64,000 bases of DNA, from positions 62,001 through 126,000 of the forward strand of contig JAOPUZ010000021.1 in the NCBI GenBank assembly GCA_025966315.1, read 5' to 3'. Each line of letters begins with the position of its first letter. Positions within the stretch are counted from its first letter, which is position 1. A program made the position numbers and the translations under genes. Of this stretch, positions 17,429-26,242 are shown one piece after another. The DNA comes from Frankiales bacterium. GTDB lineage: Bacteria; Actinomycetota; Actinomycetes; Mycobacteriales; Jatrophihabitantaceae. The notes below the pieces were generated by a model. That model searched no databases. It was given only the letters and a program-made list of their open reading frames with translations, and was not told the DNA's origin.

Positions 17429-17842
17429 GTGTTGATCCCGGCTGCAGGCGCGCTGGTGTTCGACGCCGCCCAGCGGTTGTTGCTGGTTCGGCGAGGGCGG
17501 CCACCGCAGGTCGGCGCCTGGACGATCCCGGGCGGCAAATGTCTGAGCGGAGAGTCGCCCCAGGACGCCGCGGTGCGAGAGACGAAAGAGGAAACCGGCC
17601 TGCACGTTCGGGTAGTTCGCCATGTCGGCCGGGTTCGTCGTGAAGTGCCTACGCCGGCTGGCTCGGAATCCGCCTGGTTCGTGATCGACGATTTTCTGTG
17701 CGAACGCGTGAGTGGACAAGTTGTCGCCGGCGATGACGCTGCCGAGGTCCGTTGGTGCGCGCGGCCCGAATTCGACTCGCTGCCGCTGGTCGAGCAGCTA
17801 TCCGAGACGCTCCGCGACTGGCACATGCTTCCCTCGGATTAG
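17429..17842 (+). CDS. Nudix hydrolase
   Basis: From GTG 17429 the protein has 137 residues. The Nudix box is complete: G36-x5-E42-x7-R50-E51-x2-E54-E55-x-G57-L58, in the sequence GESPQDAAVRETKEETGL. Nudix enzymes cleave a nucleoside diphosphate linked to another group, and the small single-domain form is often a nucleotide-pool cleaner. An in-frame start at 17369 would add 20 residues with no better ribosome site. The gene is divergent from the DUF6758 gene, sharing a gap of about 130 bp. The substrate is unknown. Confidence 0.88.
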   Translation: MLIPAAGALVFDAAQRLLLVRRGRPPQVGAWTIPGGKCLSGESPQDAAVRETKEETGLHVRVVRHVGRVRREVPTPAGSESAWFVIDDFLCERVSGQVVAGDDAAEVRWCARPEFDSLPLVEQLSETLRDWHMLPSD

Positions 17843-17943
17843 GCGTCGCCGCGGGATCGACGTTCGCTGTTCACTGGGACGTCAACCGTGAGATTGCCGA
17901 ACCGCTGGTCCTCGTTGGCGCCGACGTAGCAGAATACGAGTCG

Positions 17944-19020
17944 ATGCCTGCTTTGCCGTTGCGACCGGCCCGCCGCGCTCTGCGCCGCGGTGGCTCACAC
18001 CTGCCCTGGATTCCCGAGGTGGATCGTTCGACGGCGATTGTCGATTGTGCCGTTTACCGTGACGGCGTTCGGCAGCCGAATGCCGAATCGTGGCAGCAGG
18101 CGCTGCGTGGTCTGCGCGATGACGAATTTTTGTGGATCGGTCTTCACGAGCCGAGCGAGCGCCAGTTGGCAGGTATCGCCGACGCCTTCGACCTGCATCC
18201 GCTAGCGGTCGAAGACGCCGTGCACGCCCACCAACGGCCGAAGCTGGATCGGTATGACGAATCGTTGTTCGCGGTGGTGAAGACGGTGCACTACGACACC
18301 GATGGCAAGGCGGTCACGGCGGAGGTGGTCGAGACCGGCGAAGTGATGGTGTTCCTAGGACGCAATTTTGTTATCACCGTGCGGCATGGGGAGCACGGCG
18401 GGCTACGAACCCTGCGCAAGCGTCTGGAGTCCACGCCGGAACGACTGGCCATGGGCCCATCAGTCGTCCTGCACGCCATCCTCGACCAGGTCGTGGACGA
18501 CTATCTAGTCGTAACCTCCGAACTTCAGACCGACATCGATGAAGTAGAAAACTCCGTCTTCGCCGGATCGAACCGTTTCGCCGAGGCGAACCGGATGTAT
18601 GCGCTCAAACGCGAGGTGTTGGCCCTGCGCCGGGCCGCGGGGCCGCTGTCGGCACCACTTCGCTTGCTCGCTGAGCGCCCGATGCGATTCGTTCAAGAGG
18701 ACGTCCGGGAATACTTCCGCGATGTAGACGACCACCTGACCTTGGTCGTCGAACAGGTGGCCGGTTTCGACGATCTGCTCACCACGTTGGTTTCGGCGAA
18801 CCTGGCGCAGGTCAGTGTCGTGCAGAACGAGGACATGCGCAAGATCAGCGCGTGGGTCGCGATCGTGTCCGTACCGACGATGGTCGCCGGTATTTACGGA
18901 ATGAACTTTGATCACATGCCTGAGACACACTGGACTTACAGCTACCCCGTTGTCGTCGTTATCACCATCGGCATTTGCTTCATGCTGCATCGAGCGTTCA
19001 AGCGCAACGGTTGGCTGTAA
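17944..19020 (+). CDS. corA: CorA-family divalent metal ion transporter
   Basis: The 358-residue protein from ATG 17944 has a large N-terminal cytoplasmic domain followed by two C-terminal membrane helices (about 300-318 and 335-349). The invariant pore signature GMN is present at 319-321 in GIYGMNFDHMPE. CorA forms pentamers that import Mg2+ and sometimes Co2+ or Ni2+. The upstream in-frame extension to 17752 overlaps the Nudix gene and is not conserved-looking. It ends convergently with the SUFU-domain gene. The ribosome site is weak (ACGAG). Confidence 0.95.
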   Translation: MPALPLRPARRALRRGGSHLPWIPEVDRSTAIVDCAVYRDGVRQPNAESWQQALRGLRDDEFLWIGLHEPSERQLAGIADAFDLHPLAVEDAVHAHQRPKLDRYDESLFAVVKTVHYDTDGKAVTAEVVETGEVMVFLGRNFVITVRHGEHGGLRTLRKRLESTPERLAMGPSVVLHAILDQVVDDYLVVTSELQTDIDEVENSVFAGSNRFAEANRMYALKREVLALRRAAGPLSAPLRLLAERPMRFVQEDVREYFRDVDDHLTLVVEQVAGFDDLLTTLVSANLAQVSVVQNEDMRKISAWVAIVSVPTMVAGIYGMNFDHMPETHWTYSYPVVVVITIGICFMLHRAFKRNGWL

Positions 19021-19080
19021 AGCGCGTTGCCCTCGTGGCCCTCGTTGCCCACATGGCCCGCGTGGACGCCCCTCGGCGTT

Positions 19081-19659
19081 TCAATTCAGATCGACCCCGG
19101 AACGTTGCAGATCGGCCAAATCAGTGCCGGACTCGAACCAACGTTGCTGCAGCGCCTCGCTTCCGTGCACGCGGGCCCACGCCAATTCATTCTGTGTTGC
19201 CGGTAGCAACTGAAGAATCACGACCTCGCCATCAGCACCGACGTTGACCGGTCGCAGCGCACCGGCGGCGAGGACACCGCCCGTACACTGCGAACCCGGC
19301 ATGAGTGGCTCGCCGATGTCGACTCGATTCCCCACGGAATACACGATGCCCTCGACCGCGGGTGCCGCAGCCAGGATTGCGACTCGGCGCCACAGGTCGC
19401 TGATGCCCGAACGAACGGACATCAGCAATTCAGCCCGCGGACCTGATTCGGTTAGCAGCTCAGCCCCAGCGTCGGTCATGGGATGCCGCGACATACCCAA
19501 GCTGAGCAGATGATCCAGCGGGCCTTCGCGATAACGCAGAATCTCGATCGGCTCGACCCCGACAAAGGACACCGACGCCCGATCGGGGACGACCTCGAAG
19601 TGCTCACGGTAGGCAGCAGCCACAATCTCCAATACCGCGATCTCAGCTGCGCTCACCAC
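19081..19659 (-). CDS. Suppressor-of-fused (SUFU) domain protein
   Basis: This 192-residue protein resembles the bacterial SUFU-like domain: an early FVGVEPIEILRYREGPLDHLLSLGMSRHPM segment and a late VVILQLLPATQNELAWARVHGSEALQQRWFE segment are characteristic. It starts at GTG 19659, or the adjacent GTG 19656. In bacteria SUFU-domain proteins are often immunity proteins or are found beside secreted toxins. The next gene upstream is the WXG100 gene of a type VII-like locus, so a protective or accessory role is possible but not shown. No toxin gene is visible in the window. Confidence 0.75.
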   Translation of the reverse strand: MVSAAEIAVLEIVAAAYREHFEVVPDRASVSFVGVEPIEILRYREGPLDHLLSLGMSRHPMTDAGAELLTESGPRAELLMSVRSGISDLWRRVAILAAAPAVEGIVYSVGNRVDIGEPLMPGSQCTGGVLAAGALRPVNVGADGEVVILQLLPATQNELAWARVHGSEALQQRWFESGTDLADLQRSGVDLN

Positions 19660-19775
19660 CCGAACGCTACCGATCGATCCTCATGCCCACCGCACGCAGG
19701 TGTCGCAGTCGGCGCGCAGGTCACTGCCGTGGGTCTCACTGCAACTGCCTCGACGCGTGTGGCGTGACGGCAATC

Positions 19776-20069
19776 TCAGCCTCGGAATGACGCCGCGATC
19801 TGCTGTTCAACGGAGGCATAGCTCGAGCCGGCCTGTGACAACAACCGACCGATGCCATCCAGCGACGTCGAAAGGCCTTCGGCACTCTTGGTGAACTGCT
19901 CGTACAACGCCGCGAACTGGGCCGAGGCGGTGCCGGACCAATCGGCGCCGAACAGCGGCGACAACTGTGTCTTGAGTGAGATGTGCTGGCCGCGCACGTC
20001 GGTCGCCGTCCGATTACAACTGCCGCCGAGCGACGTCAACTGCTGCGGCGTAACCCTGAGTCCGCTCAT
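19776..20069 (-). CDS. WXG100-family secreted protein (ESAT-6-like)
   Basis: The 97-residue protein starts at ATG 20069 with AGGAG eight bases upstream; an in-frame start at 20093 has no such site. It is a helical hairpin with the central W-x-G turn as WSG (44-46) and heptad-like hydrophobic spacing either side, the hallmark of type VII secretion substrates. Only one copy is present, so it may form a homodimer like firmicute EsxA. It is divergent from an EssC/EccC-like ATPase gene 178 bp away, its probable export motor. Confidence 0.88.
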   Translation of the reverse strand: MSGLRVTPQQLTSLGGSCNRTATDVRGQHISLKTQLSPLFGADWSGTASAQFAALYEQFTKSAEGLSTSLDGIGRLLSQAGSSYASVEQQIAASFRG

Positions 20070-20160
20070 GATTGGTACTCCTAACCCGGCCATTTGTGGG
20101 GCCGTAGATCGTTGATGACGGGACAGACGGTACGCACATTTTCACCGCCACAAACCGCCC

Positions 20161-20169
20161 TGTGGACAA
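20161..20169 (-). promoter_or_regulatory. DnaA-box-like site (TTGTCCACA on minus strand)
   Basis: The plus strand reads TGTGGACAA, the reverse complement of the actinobacterial DnaA box TTGTCCACA. It lies in the WXG100/EssC-like divergent gap, 27 bp from a second box in the opposite orientation. Function is inferred from sequence only. Confidence 0.5.
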
Positions 20170-20187
20170 CCTGGCTTCCTCCCCTAG

Positions 20188-20196
20188 TTATCCACA
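20188..20196 (+). promoter_or_regulatory. DnaA box (TTATCCACA)
   Basis: This is an exact match to the classical DnaA box, 52 bp upstream of the EssC-like start codon and inverted relative to the site at 20161. Two sites this close would be uncommon by chance, but an origin would need many more. A regulatory role is the simpler reading. Confidence 0.55.
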
Positions 20197-20247
20197 GATT
20201 GTGTAGTCGGTCCGCGCGCCCGTGACAGTTCCGCCAGACTAAGCAAC

Positions 20248-23200
20248 ATGAAAGTCGTCCTGACCATTCGTGAGGCGAGCGGTGCCGAGCATGACGTGGC
20301 CGTTACCGCAGCCGTCGGTACGCGGTTGGACGCCGTCAAATCCGAGATTGCCCGCGCGGTCGGATCGAGCCAGCTCGAGTCCCTGTTCGTCGGTGACGCG
20401 GTAGTACCGCCCGAGTCCGTCATCGGCGATCGCGTGTTGCGTTCTGGGATCACGCTCGGTGTGGATCAGCCCACCCCTACGTCGTTTTGCGCGGGGCAGG
20501 CTTTGCAGCTACGCGTCGTCGGCGGCCCCTCGGCCGGTGAGGTCCGCGATGTGCTGCACACCCGGCTTCGCATAGGTCGGTCCGTCGACGCCGATATCCG
20601 GTTGGCGGACCCCGATGTGTCCCGACTGCACGCGGAACTGCAGGTGGCGCCCGGTCAGCTTCGAATCCGAGACCTCGGATCGACCAACGGCACGACGGTC
20701 GCAGGGCTCCAGATAACCGCAGAACTCACTACGATCGATTTCGGCAGCCGCATCCAAGTCGGCGGTTCGACTCTCGCAGTTGTGCGGGGTGCCGAACCAC
20801 CCGCCTCGCTGACCCTTACGTCCGACGGTCACCTGGCCGTGAATCGGCCACCGGTACTGCGTGGCTGCCCCCCGGCCCAAGACGTTGAGTTTCCGGTGCT
20901 CGTCGAACCCGCACGGCCAGCGAAGGTGGACTGGCTCGCGGCCCTGCTGCCTGCGGTGCTTTCCGTCGGGCTCGCAGTCCTCATGCATAACCCGCAGTTC
21001 CTCGCGTTTGCCCTACTTTCACCGGTAACCATGTTGGCCGCCTTCGGAACCCAGACCCGAAACTGGCGCAAGGCCGTGCGTATCGCCAACCGAGAGTTCG
21101 CCGCGGAAGAGGACGTCGCCGAGCAGAATCTGCGCGCGTCGCTAGCGATCGAGGCGGACGGCCGCCGACAAGAGATGCCCGATCCCGCGGCGGTATTCCT
21201 CGCTGCGACGACACCTGATTCACGTCTCTGGGAGCGTCGTCTCGGTTCTGAAAGCTTCCTTGTCGTGAGCACCGGCACCGCCGACCTGCCGGCACGCACG
21301 ACCGTTCGCCGATCGAGCGGCGCACTACCCTCGGCGAGCGTGCCGGCGGTTCCGGCAACAGTGGGACTAACCGATGGCCCGTGTGGGATCGCCGGACCGC
21401 TAGCCGCCGCGCGGGGGACGGCGCGCTGGCTCGTTCAGCAGGTGCTGGTACTGCACTCCCCCGCGGACTGCACCGTGTGGCTTTTCACCGACGACGATGC
21501 CGATCATTGGCGATGGGCCCGCTGGCTGAACGACTCTGCGGTGCGGATCTTCCTCTGCGAGCAGACACGTCGGACGGCTATGGACGATCTCCTGTCCTTG
21601 ATGCAACAGCGCGAGCGCGCGTCCCTTCATGGCCAGACTTGGTCCATGGACTGGATCGTCGTTGTAATCGACCCAGCAACTCTGCTGCGTGGAACCACCG
21701 CTCTGAACCGGGTCATCCAGGACGGCAGCCGTTACGGAATAACGGCAATCTGTGTCTCTGAGGAACTGTGCGATTTGCCGTCGTCCTGCCGTAGTGTCGC
21801 GCAGATCGACCGTGGCACGCTTGCCACCTTGTCGTTGTCGACCTCGTTTTCGTCTGACGCGATCGAGGTTGCCGCGGATCAGGTTGGCATCCCATGGTGT
21901 GAGGAGGTCGCCCGAGGGCTAGCTCCGCTTCGTGACACCGCAACACAGCGAGCATGCGTCTTGCCGGATACCGTCAGCTTGGGTTCGCTGCTGTACGCAG
22001 AGCGCTCGATCGAACGAGGAATTGCCGAGGACTGGCGAGCGGGTCCACACACTCGGGTGCCTATTGGTGTCATGGCCAGCGGGCCGGTCGAACTCGACCT
22101 CGAGGTTGACGGCCCACATTTACTCATCGCGGGTAGCACCGGATCCGGCAAGTCTGAGTTGCTGAGAACGCTCGTCGCCGCCCTTGCCGCTCGAAACGCG
22201 CCTGAACATCTGTCGTTTGTGCTCATCGATTACAAGGGGGGCGCCGCGTTCTCGACCTGCGAGGAGCTTCCCCACACATTAGGTTTGGTCACTGACCTCG
22301 ACGAACACCTCACCAGACGGGCACTGCTGTCCCTGAACGCCGAGCTTCGTCGGCGTGAACGGCTCTTCGCGGATGCTGGAGTTGCCGAACTCGACACCTA
22401 TCGGCGAGCTGCTGAGGCCAGCGGCGCCGCCAAACTGCCACGTCTGCTGCTGGTGGTCGACGAGTTTGCCACCTTGGCCGAAGAGCTGCCCGACTTTCTT
22501 GCCGGGTTACTGGGCATTGCGCAACGAGGCCGGTCGCTCGGAATCCACTTGATTCTGGCCACGCAGCGTCCCACCGGGGTTGTCTCCCCCCAGATGAAGG
22601 CGAACCTGGCCCTGCGGATAGCGCTGCGAGTGACCGATCCGATGGACTCGGTGGACCTGCTCGGAACCGATTCAGCAGCCAGCCTGCCGAAGGATCGACC
22701 CGGTCGCGCGGTCGGCCGGTTCGCCAACGGTTTGCGGGAATTCCAGACGGCGCTGGTGAGCGTATCCGGCCCACGCTCGGAGCGCCCCAGCGTCACGCTG
22801 CTCGATTCGTGGCATCGGCCAGCGGACGTCGAGCTACCCACGGCCCACGTCGGCTCCGACCTCAGTCGGATTGTCGCCGCGGTCCAAGACCTCGCCACAA
22901 GGCACGACTTTCGTGGTCACAAACCCGTGAGGCCATGGCTTCCACCGTTGCCGCAACAATGGACGCCAAGCGAGTCGATGACGCCGGCGGCCAAATCGGT
23001 GAACGATCCGGAATCAGCCGACAACACCGCGACAATCGTGCTCGGTCTGGTGGACGATCCGGCCAGCCAGGCGCAGTACGAATTGCGCCACGAGTTACTG
23101 GTCGGTGGTGCGATCGGGATCATCGGCGGTCCGCGATCGGGACGGACGACAGCCATGCGAAGCTATCTGGGTCAGCTGACCGCTAAGCGCGATAGCGAGT

Positions 23201-24510
23201 CGTTGCACTGCTACATCATCGACTGCTCGGCCGGGGCATTTGATCAGGCCGCTGGATTGCCGCAGGTCGGCGCCGTCATCACCGCACGCGATCCAACGGC
23301 GATCGCGCGCCTGATCGCCCGATTGCAACAGTCGTTCGAGCGACGCCAAAAGGACATGGCCGATATCGGTGCCGCGGACCTTCGACAAGCGCGCGAGGCC
23401 GGCGTGCCGATGGCACCGATCCTGTTGATCATCGACAACTGGGACATGTTCGTCTCCGTCTGCGATGACTTCGACGCCGGGCGGACGATCGAAACCATGC
23501 GCACACTGCTTCGCGACGCTACGGCGGCTGGTATGACGATTCTGGCGGCCGGCGATCGTGGCATGCTCGGCGTTCGAACGGCCCCGCTGTTCGGTCGACG
23601 CTTCGTCCTGGAGTTACTAGACGCCAGCGACTACGCGATGGCTGGTATCCCCGCCAACGCGGTGCCTGCAAGTCCCGGGCCGGGCCGGGCGATTGCCACG
23701 CATCTTGGGCTCGAGGTGCAACTTCCTTTACTCGACGACGATCCCGAGGCTGCCACGCAATGGTCGATCTTGCTCCGCTCGGCTCAGCGAGCCGAGCCCG
23801 CACCTGGCCTAGGACCAATGCAGATCCGCCCACTGGCGCAGTTCGTGTCACCGTCCCAACTGACTGATCAGCTCCTCGACCAGCAAGTCGTCGCGCTAGG
23901 CCTAGGCGGCGACGACGGCGCGCCTGTTGTCATCCACGAACGTGACCTGACGCCGGGGTTCCTCATCGCCGGACCATCACGCAGCGGTCGCAGCGGAGCA
24001 CTGACGACGATCGCTTCGCAACTTCGCATCGATCGCCTCGGCGGTCTCGTCATCGCCAACGCTCGATCGCCGTTGCGGGCGTGGGGATCCCGGCACAGGC
24101 TGGCGGCCACGTGGTCGGACGACGACTGCGGCCCCGCGATCATCAGCCGCTTCAATGGCGACGTGCTCATAGTCGACGACGTCGACAAGCTTGGCGGGAG
24201 CCCACTGGAGGACGCTGTTCTGCAACTACTCGTCACCGGCCGGGCGCTGGTCGTCGCAGCCGGACGCTCCGAAGATCTACTGACCAGCTATCGCGGAGTC
24301 GGGGTCGAACTGCGCCGCAACCGGACCGGTTTGTTGCTCAATCCTGGCATGGCCGACGGTGACCTGCTCGGCGTCCGCACGGCGGCCGGAGCCACTAGCC
24401 GGCTGCACGGACGAGGGGTGTTGGTGCTTGATCGCCTGCGCGTCGATCATCCCAACGGCATGAGCGTGCAACTCTTGGCGCCGAGCGAGGAGCAGCCTCA
24501 GACGCACTGA
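20248..24510 (+). CDS. EssC/EccC-like type VII secretion ATPase with FHA domain
   Basis: The protein has 1420 residues. Residues 1-75 look like a ubiquitin-like beta-grasp domain. An FHA domain follows, with GRS (110-112), SRLH (125-128) and GSTNGT (144-149). Two membrane segments lie at about 229-245 and 250-267. Three FtsK/SpoIIIE-type ATPase modules follow. Module 1 has a canonical Walker A GSTGSGKS (629-636) and VVDEF (736-740). Modules 2 and 3 have GPRSGRTT (961-968) and GPSRSGRS (1242-1249), where the P-loop lysine is arginine. This is the motor of a WXG100 export system. The FHA-first layout resembles firmicute EssC more than mycobacterial EccC, which lacks FHA. No eccB, eccD, eccE or mycosin gene is in the window. 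Confidence 0.9.
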   Translation: MKVVLTIREASGAEHDVAVTAAVGTRLDAVKSEIARAVGSSQLESLFVGDAVVPPESVIGDRVLRSGITLGVDQPTPTSFCAGQALQLRVVGGPSAGEVRDVLHTRLRIGRSVDADIRLADPDVSRLHAELQVAPGQLRIRDLGSTNGTTVAGLQITAELTTIDFGSRIQVGGSTLAVVRGAEPPASLTLTSDGHLAVNRPPVLRGCPPAQDVEFPVLVEPARPAKVDWLAALLPAVLSVGLAVLMHNPQFLAFALLSPVTMLAAFGTQTRNWRKAVRIANREFAAEEDVAEQNLRASLAIEADGRRQEMPDPAAVFLAATTPDSRLWERRLGSESFLVVSTGTADLPARTTVRRSSGALPSASVPAVPATVGLTDGPCGIAGPLAAARGTARWLVQQVLVLHSPADCTVWLFTDDDADHWRWARWLNDSAVRIFLCEQTRRTAMDDLLSLMQQRERASLHGQTWSMDWIVVVIDPATLLRGTTALNRVIQDGSRYGITAICVSEELCDLPSSCRSVAQIDRGTLATLSLSTSFSSDAIEVAADQVGIPWCEEVARGLAPLRDTATQRACVLPDTVSLGSLLYAERSIERGIAEDWRAGPHTRVPIGVMASGPVELDLEVDGPHLLIAGSTGSGKSELLRTLVAALAARNAPEHLSFVLIDYKGGAAFSTCEELPHTLGLVTDLDEHLTRRALLSLNAELRRRERLFADAGVAELDTYRRAAEASGAAKLPRLLLVVDEFATLAEELPDFLAGLLGIAQRGRSLGIHLILATQRPTGVVSPQMKANLALRIALRVTDPMDSVDLLGTDSAASLPKDRPGRAVGRFANGLREFQTALVSVSGPRSERPSVTLLDSWHRPADVELPTAHVGSDLSRIVAAVQDLATRHDFRGHKPVRPWLPPLPQQWTPSESMTPAAKSVNDPESADNTATIVLGLVDDPASQAQYELRHELLVGGAIGIIGGPRSGRTTAMRSYLGQLTAKRDSESLHCYIIDCSAGAFDQAAGLPQVGAVITARDPTAIARLIARLQQSFERRQKDMADIGAADLRQAREAGVPMAPILLIIDNWDMFVSVCDDFDAGRTIETMRTLLRDATAAGMTILAAGDRGMLGVRTAPLFGRRFVLELLDASDYAMAGIPANAVPASPGPGRAIATHLGLEVQLPLLDDDPEAATQWSILLRSAQRAEPAPGLGPMQIRPLAQFVSPSQLTDQLLDQQVVALGLGGDDGAPVVIHERDLTPGFLIAGPSRSGRSGALTTIASQLRIDRLGGLVIANARSPLRAWGSRHRLAATWSDDDCGPAIISRFNGDVLIVDDVDKLGGSPLEDAVLQLLVTGRALVVAAGRSEDLLTSYRGVGVELRRNRTGLLLNPGMADGDLLGVRTAAGATSRLHGRGVLVLDRLRVDHPNGMSVQLLAPSEEQPQTH

Positions 24511-24525
24511 ACGAGTAAGAAAGGA

Positions 24526-25029
24526 TCAGTCATCCAGCAATTCCAAGAGCGAACCGACCTCTTGAATCGCATACCACGACAGTTCGTATCCCTCCGCGTC
24601 ATCGACAGTGGCTTCGGCTGCCTCATCGCCAATGTCCGCCTCATCCACCACGGCCGCTGCAGCAGCAACGGTAGGTTCGGCGTCGGCGTCGTCGATGTGG
24701 ACGGAGGCACAGTCGGTAACGGCGATCTGAGTCGCGACGCGGACGACCCCCCGGTCGAGATCGTCGCGCACCTCGATCACGTCGTCGGCAACGTCTGCCG
24801 CTATGACTACGCGGCGCGGCTTCGCCGAGGCGTCGTTGGCGATCAACCGGAGTGAGGCCCGCGCCGCTTCGCTGCTCGCGGCGTATTCGAGCTCCTCGAG
24901 ATCACCCTCTGCGTACCATTCCCGCAATCCAGGGGTGACCGCGAAAGCCGTGAGCGGACTCGGGCCGATGACTCCGTCGGTGACGAGCCGTTGAAGCAGC
25001 GTCGTGGACGCCGGGATGTAAACCCTCAT
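24526..25029 (-). CDS. DUF6912-type conserved hypothetical protein
   Basis: This 167-residue protein begins MRVYIPASTTLLQRLVTDG, with the conserved block FAVTPGLREWYAEGDLEELEYAA typical of the actinobacterial DUF6912 family. The middle is rich in acidic residues and alanine, and the end is ELSWYAIQEVGSLLELLDD. Its ATG overlaps the stop of the patatin gene by 4 nt (ATGA), so the two are made together. It converges on the EssC-like gene with a 15-bp gap. No function is assigned to the family to my knowledge. Confidence 0.85.
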   Translation of the reverse strand: MRVYIPASTTLLQRLVTDGVIGPSPLTAFAVTPGLREWYAEGDLEELEYAASSEAARASLRLIANDASAKPRRVVIAADVADDVIEVRDDLDRGVVRVATQIAVTDCASVHIDDADAEPTVAAAAAVVDEADIGDEAAEATVDDAEGYELSWYAIQEVGSLLELLDD

Positions 25030-26036
25030 GCGGTGTCCGGGTGCCGTGTCGCCGTGGACCGCGGGGGCTCGGTCTGGGTGCGCAGGATTCTTGTGGACGT
25101 GCGCAACGAGGTATGCAACACCTCGGTTCGCCGTCGGGGGTTCATCAAGTTAGGTCCCATCGCTTCCAGATCCTCAGGCCCGGGCGTAAGCAGGCGCACA
25201 TTTGAGCCGGTGCGGCGAAGCCGCTCGACATCATGTTCAATCCCCCGCGTGATCGATCGACGCAAACGGCGTTCGACCATGACAATCGGAGATCGCGGGC
25301 TGTCCAGCTCCAAGGCAGCCATGGGGGCGAGAACGAACACCTCATCCCATTCACCGTCCTGAAGCAGATCGACGGAGGCGTTCGAGCGAGTTCCCCCGTC
25401 GATGTAGGCCGAGCCGTTGATCTCCACCGGGGCATACCACGCCGGTATCGCGCACGAGGCACAAACGGCATCGGCCAGACCGGCTGCCGGCTGATCGTCT
25501 TGCCCGAATACGACCCGGCGCCCGGTCCCATAGTCCGTCGCAACGATCCAAGTCGGCTGCTGCGGCCAGTCGGCGTCGCCGAGCGCCTCAGCAACAATGC
25601 TGTCGAGCATGTTGTGAATGGGTCGCAACGATCCCCGCCCGCGCGGCAACAGGCCGCTCAGTGCAATTGCGGGATTCACCGACGTTGGGCTTCGAACGCT
25701 ATTCCACAGCAACCGCGGCGATCCTGGACGCCAGCCGGGCCGGGGCGGTAACGCTCCCCCACTGCCGGACTCGTAGTTCCAGCTGACCGGAGGATCCTCA
25801 GGCAACGGCATGCCGAGCTGGTGCCGGCGGATGCTGTCGATATCAATGCCACAGCCGAGCAATCCCGCTACGACGGCGCCGGCGGAGGTGCCCACGGTCA
25901 GGTCTGCTGCGCCGGGCTCGACGCCGAGCTCGCGCTTCAGCGCTGTGAGTGCGCCGACAATCCAGGCAAAGCCGAGCACGCCACCGCCGCCGAAGACAAA
26001 GGCCCGGCGCGGTGCTGCTGTTGCCGAGCCCGCCAT
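25026..26036 (-). CDS. Patatin-like phospholipase
   Basis: From ATG 26036, preceded by GGAGG seven bases upstream, the protein has 336 residues. It carries the Ser-Asp dyad of the patatin family: glycine-rich oxyanion loop GGGGVLG (16-22), nucleophile GTSAG (S51) and the catalytic aspartate in YIDGGTRSN. Family members are acyl hydrolases acting on phospholipids or neutral lipids. An in-frame start at 26117 adds 27 residues but lacks a ribosome site. It is coupled to DUF6912 and lies next to a wax-ester/DGAT gene, so a role in lipid turnover is plausible. Confidence 0.92.
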   Translation of the reverse strand: MAGSATAAPRRAFVFGGGGVLGFAWIVGALTALKRELGVEPGAADLTVGTSAGAVVAGLLGCGIDIDSIRRHQLGMPLPEDPPVSWNYESGSGGALPPRPGWRPGSPRLLWNSVRSPTSVNPAIALSGLLPRGRGSLRPIHNMLDSIVAEALGDADWPQQPTWIVATDYGTGRRVVFGQDDQPAAGLADAVCASCAIPAWYAPVEINGSAYIDGGTRSNASVDLLQDGEWDEVFVLAPMAALELDSPRSPIVMVERRLRRSITRGIEHDVERLRRTGSNVRLLTPGPEDLEAMGPNLMNPRRRTEVLHTSLRTSTRILRTQTEPPRSTATRHPDTA

Positions 26037-26242
26037 GCCTGGCCCTCCGAGTCGATACCGCGGCGTACCGGTCGGTTGAGCTGATCGCCCACCGTCGGTA
26101 TCACTCGCTTCAATCATGCCAAGGCCGCAGATCGAGCCGACGGCGGGCCGCCACGCGGTGACTCAGACGCATACGGACGGCGACCAGTGGGGCTGTGTTC
26201 GGCCCGACATGGCGCGCGTCGTATGCGCGTCGCCGGTGCGAC

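Noticed and set aside
17299-17826. N-terminal extension of the DUF6758 frame (176 codons)
   Set aside because: It lies antisense to the Nudix gene and is Arg/Ser/Thr-rich without structure; the zinc ribbon begins at 17298.
20161-20196. Chromosomal origin of replication
   Set aside because: Only two DnaA boxes are present, with no AT-rich unwinding region and no dnaA, dnaN or parAB genes nearby.
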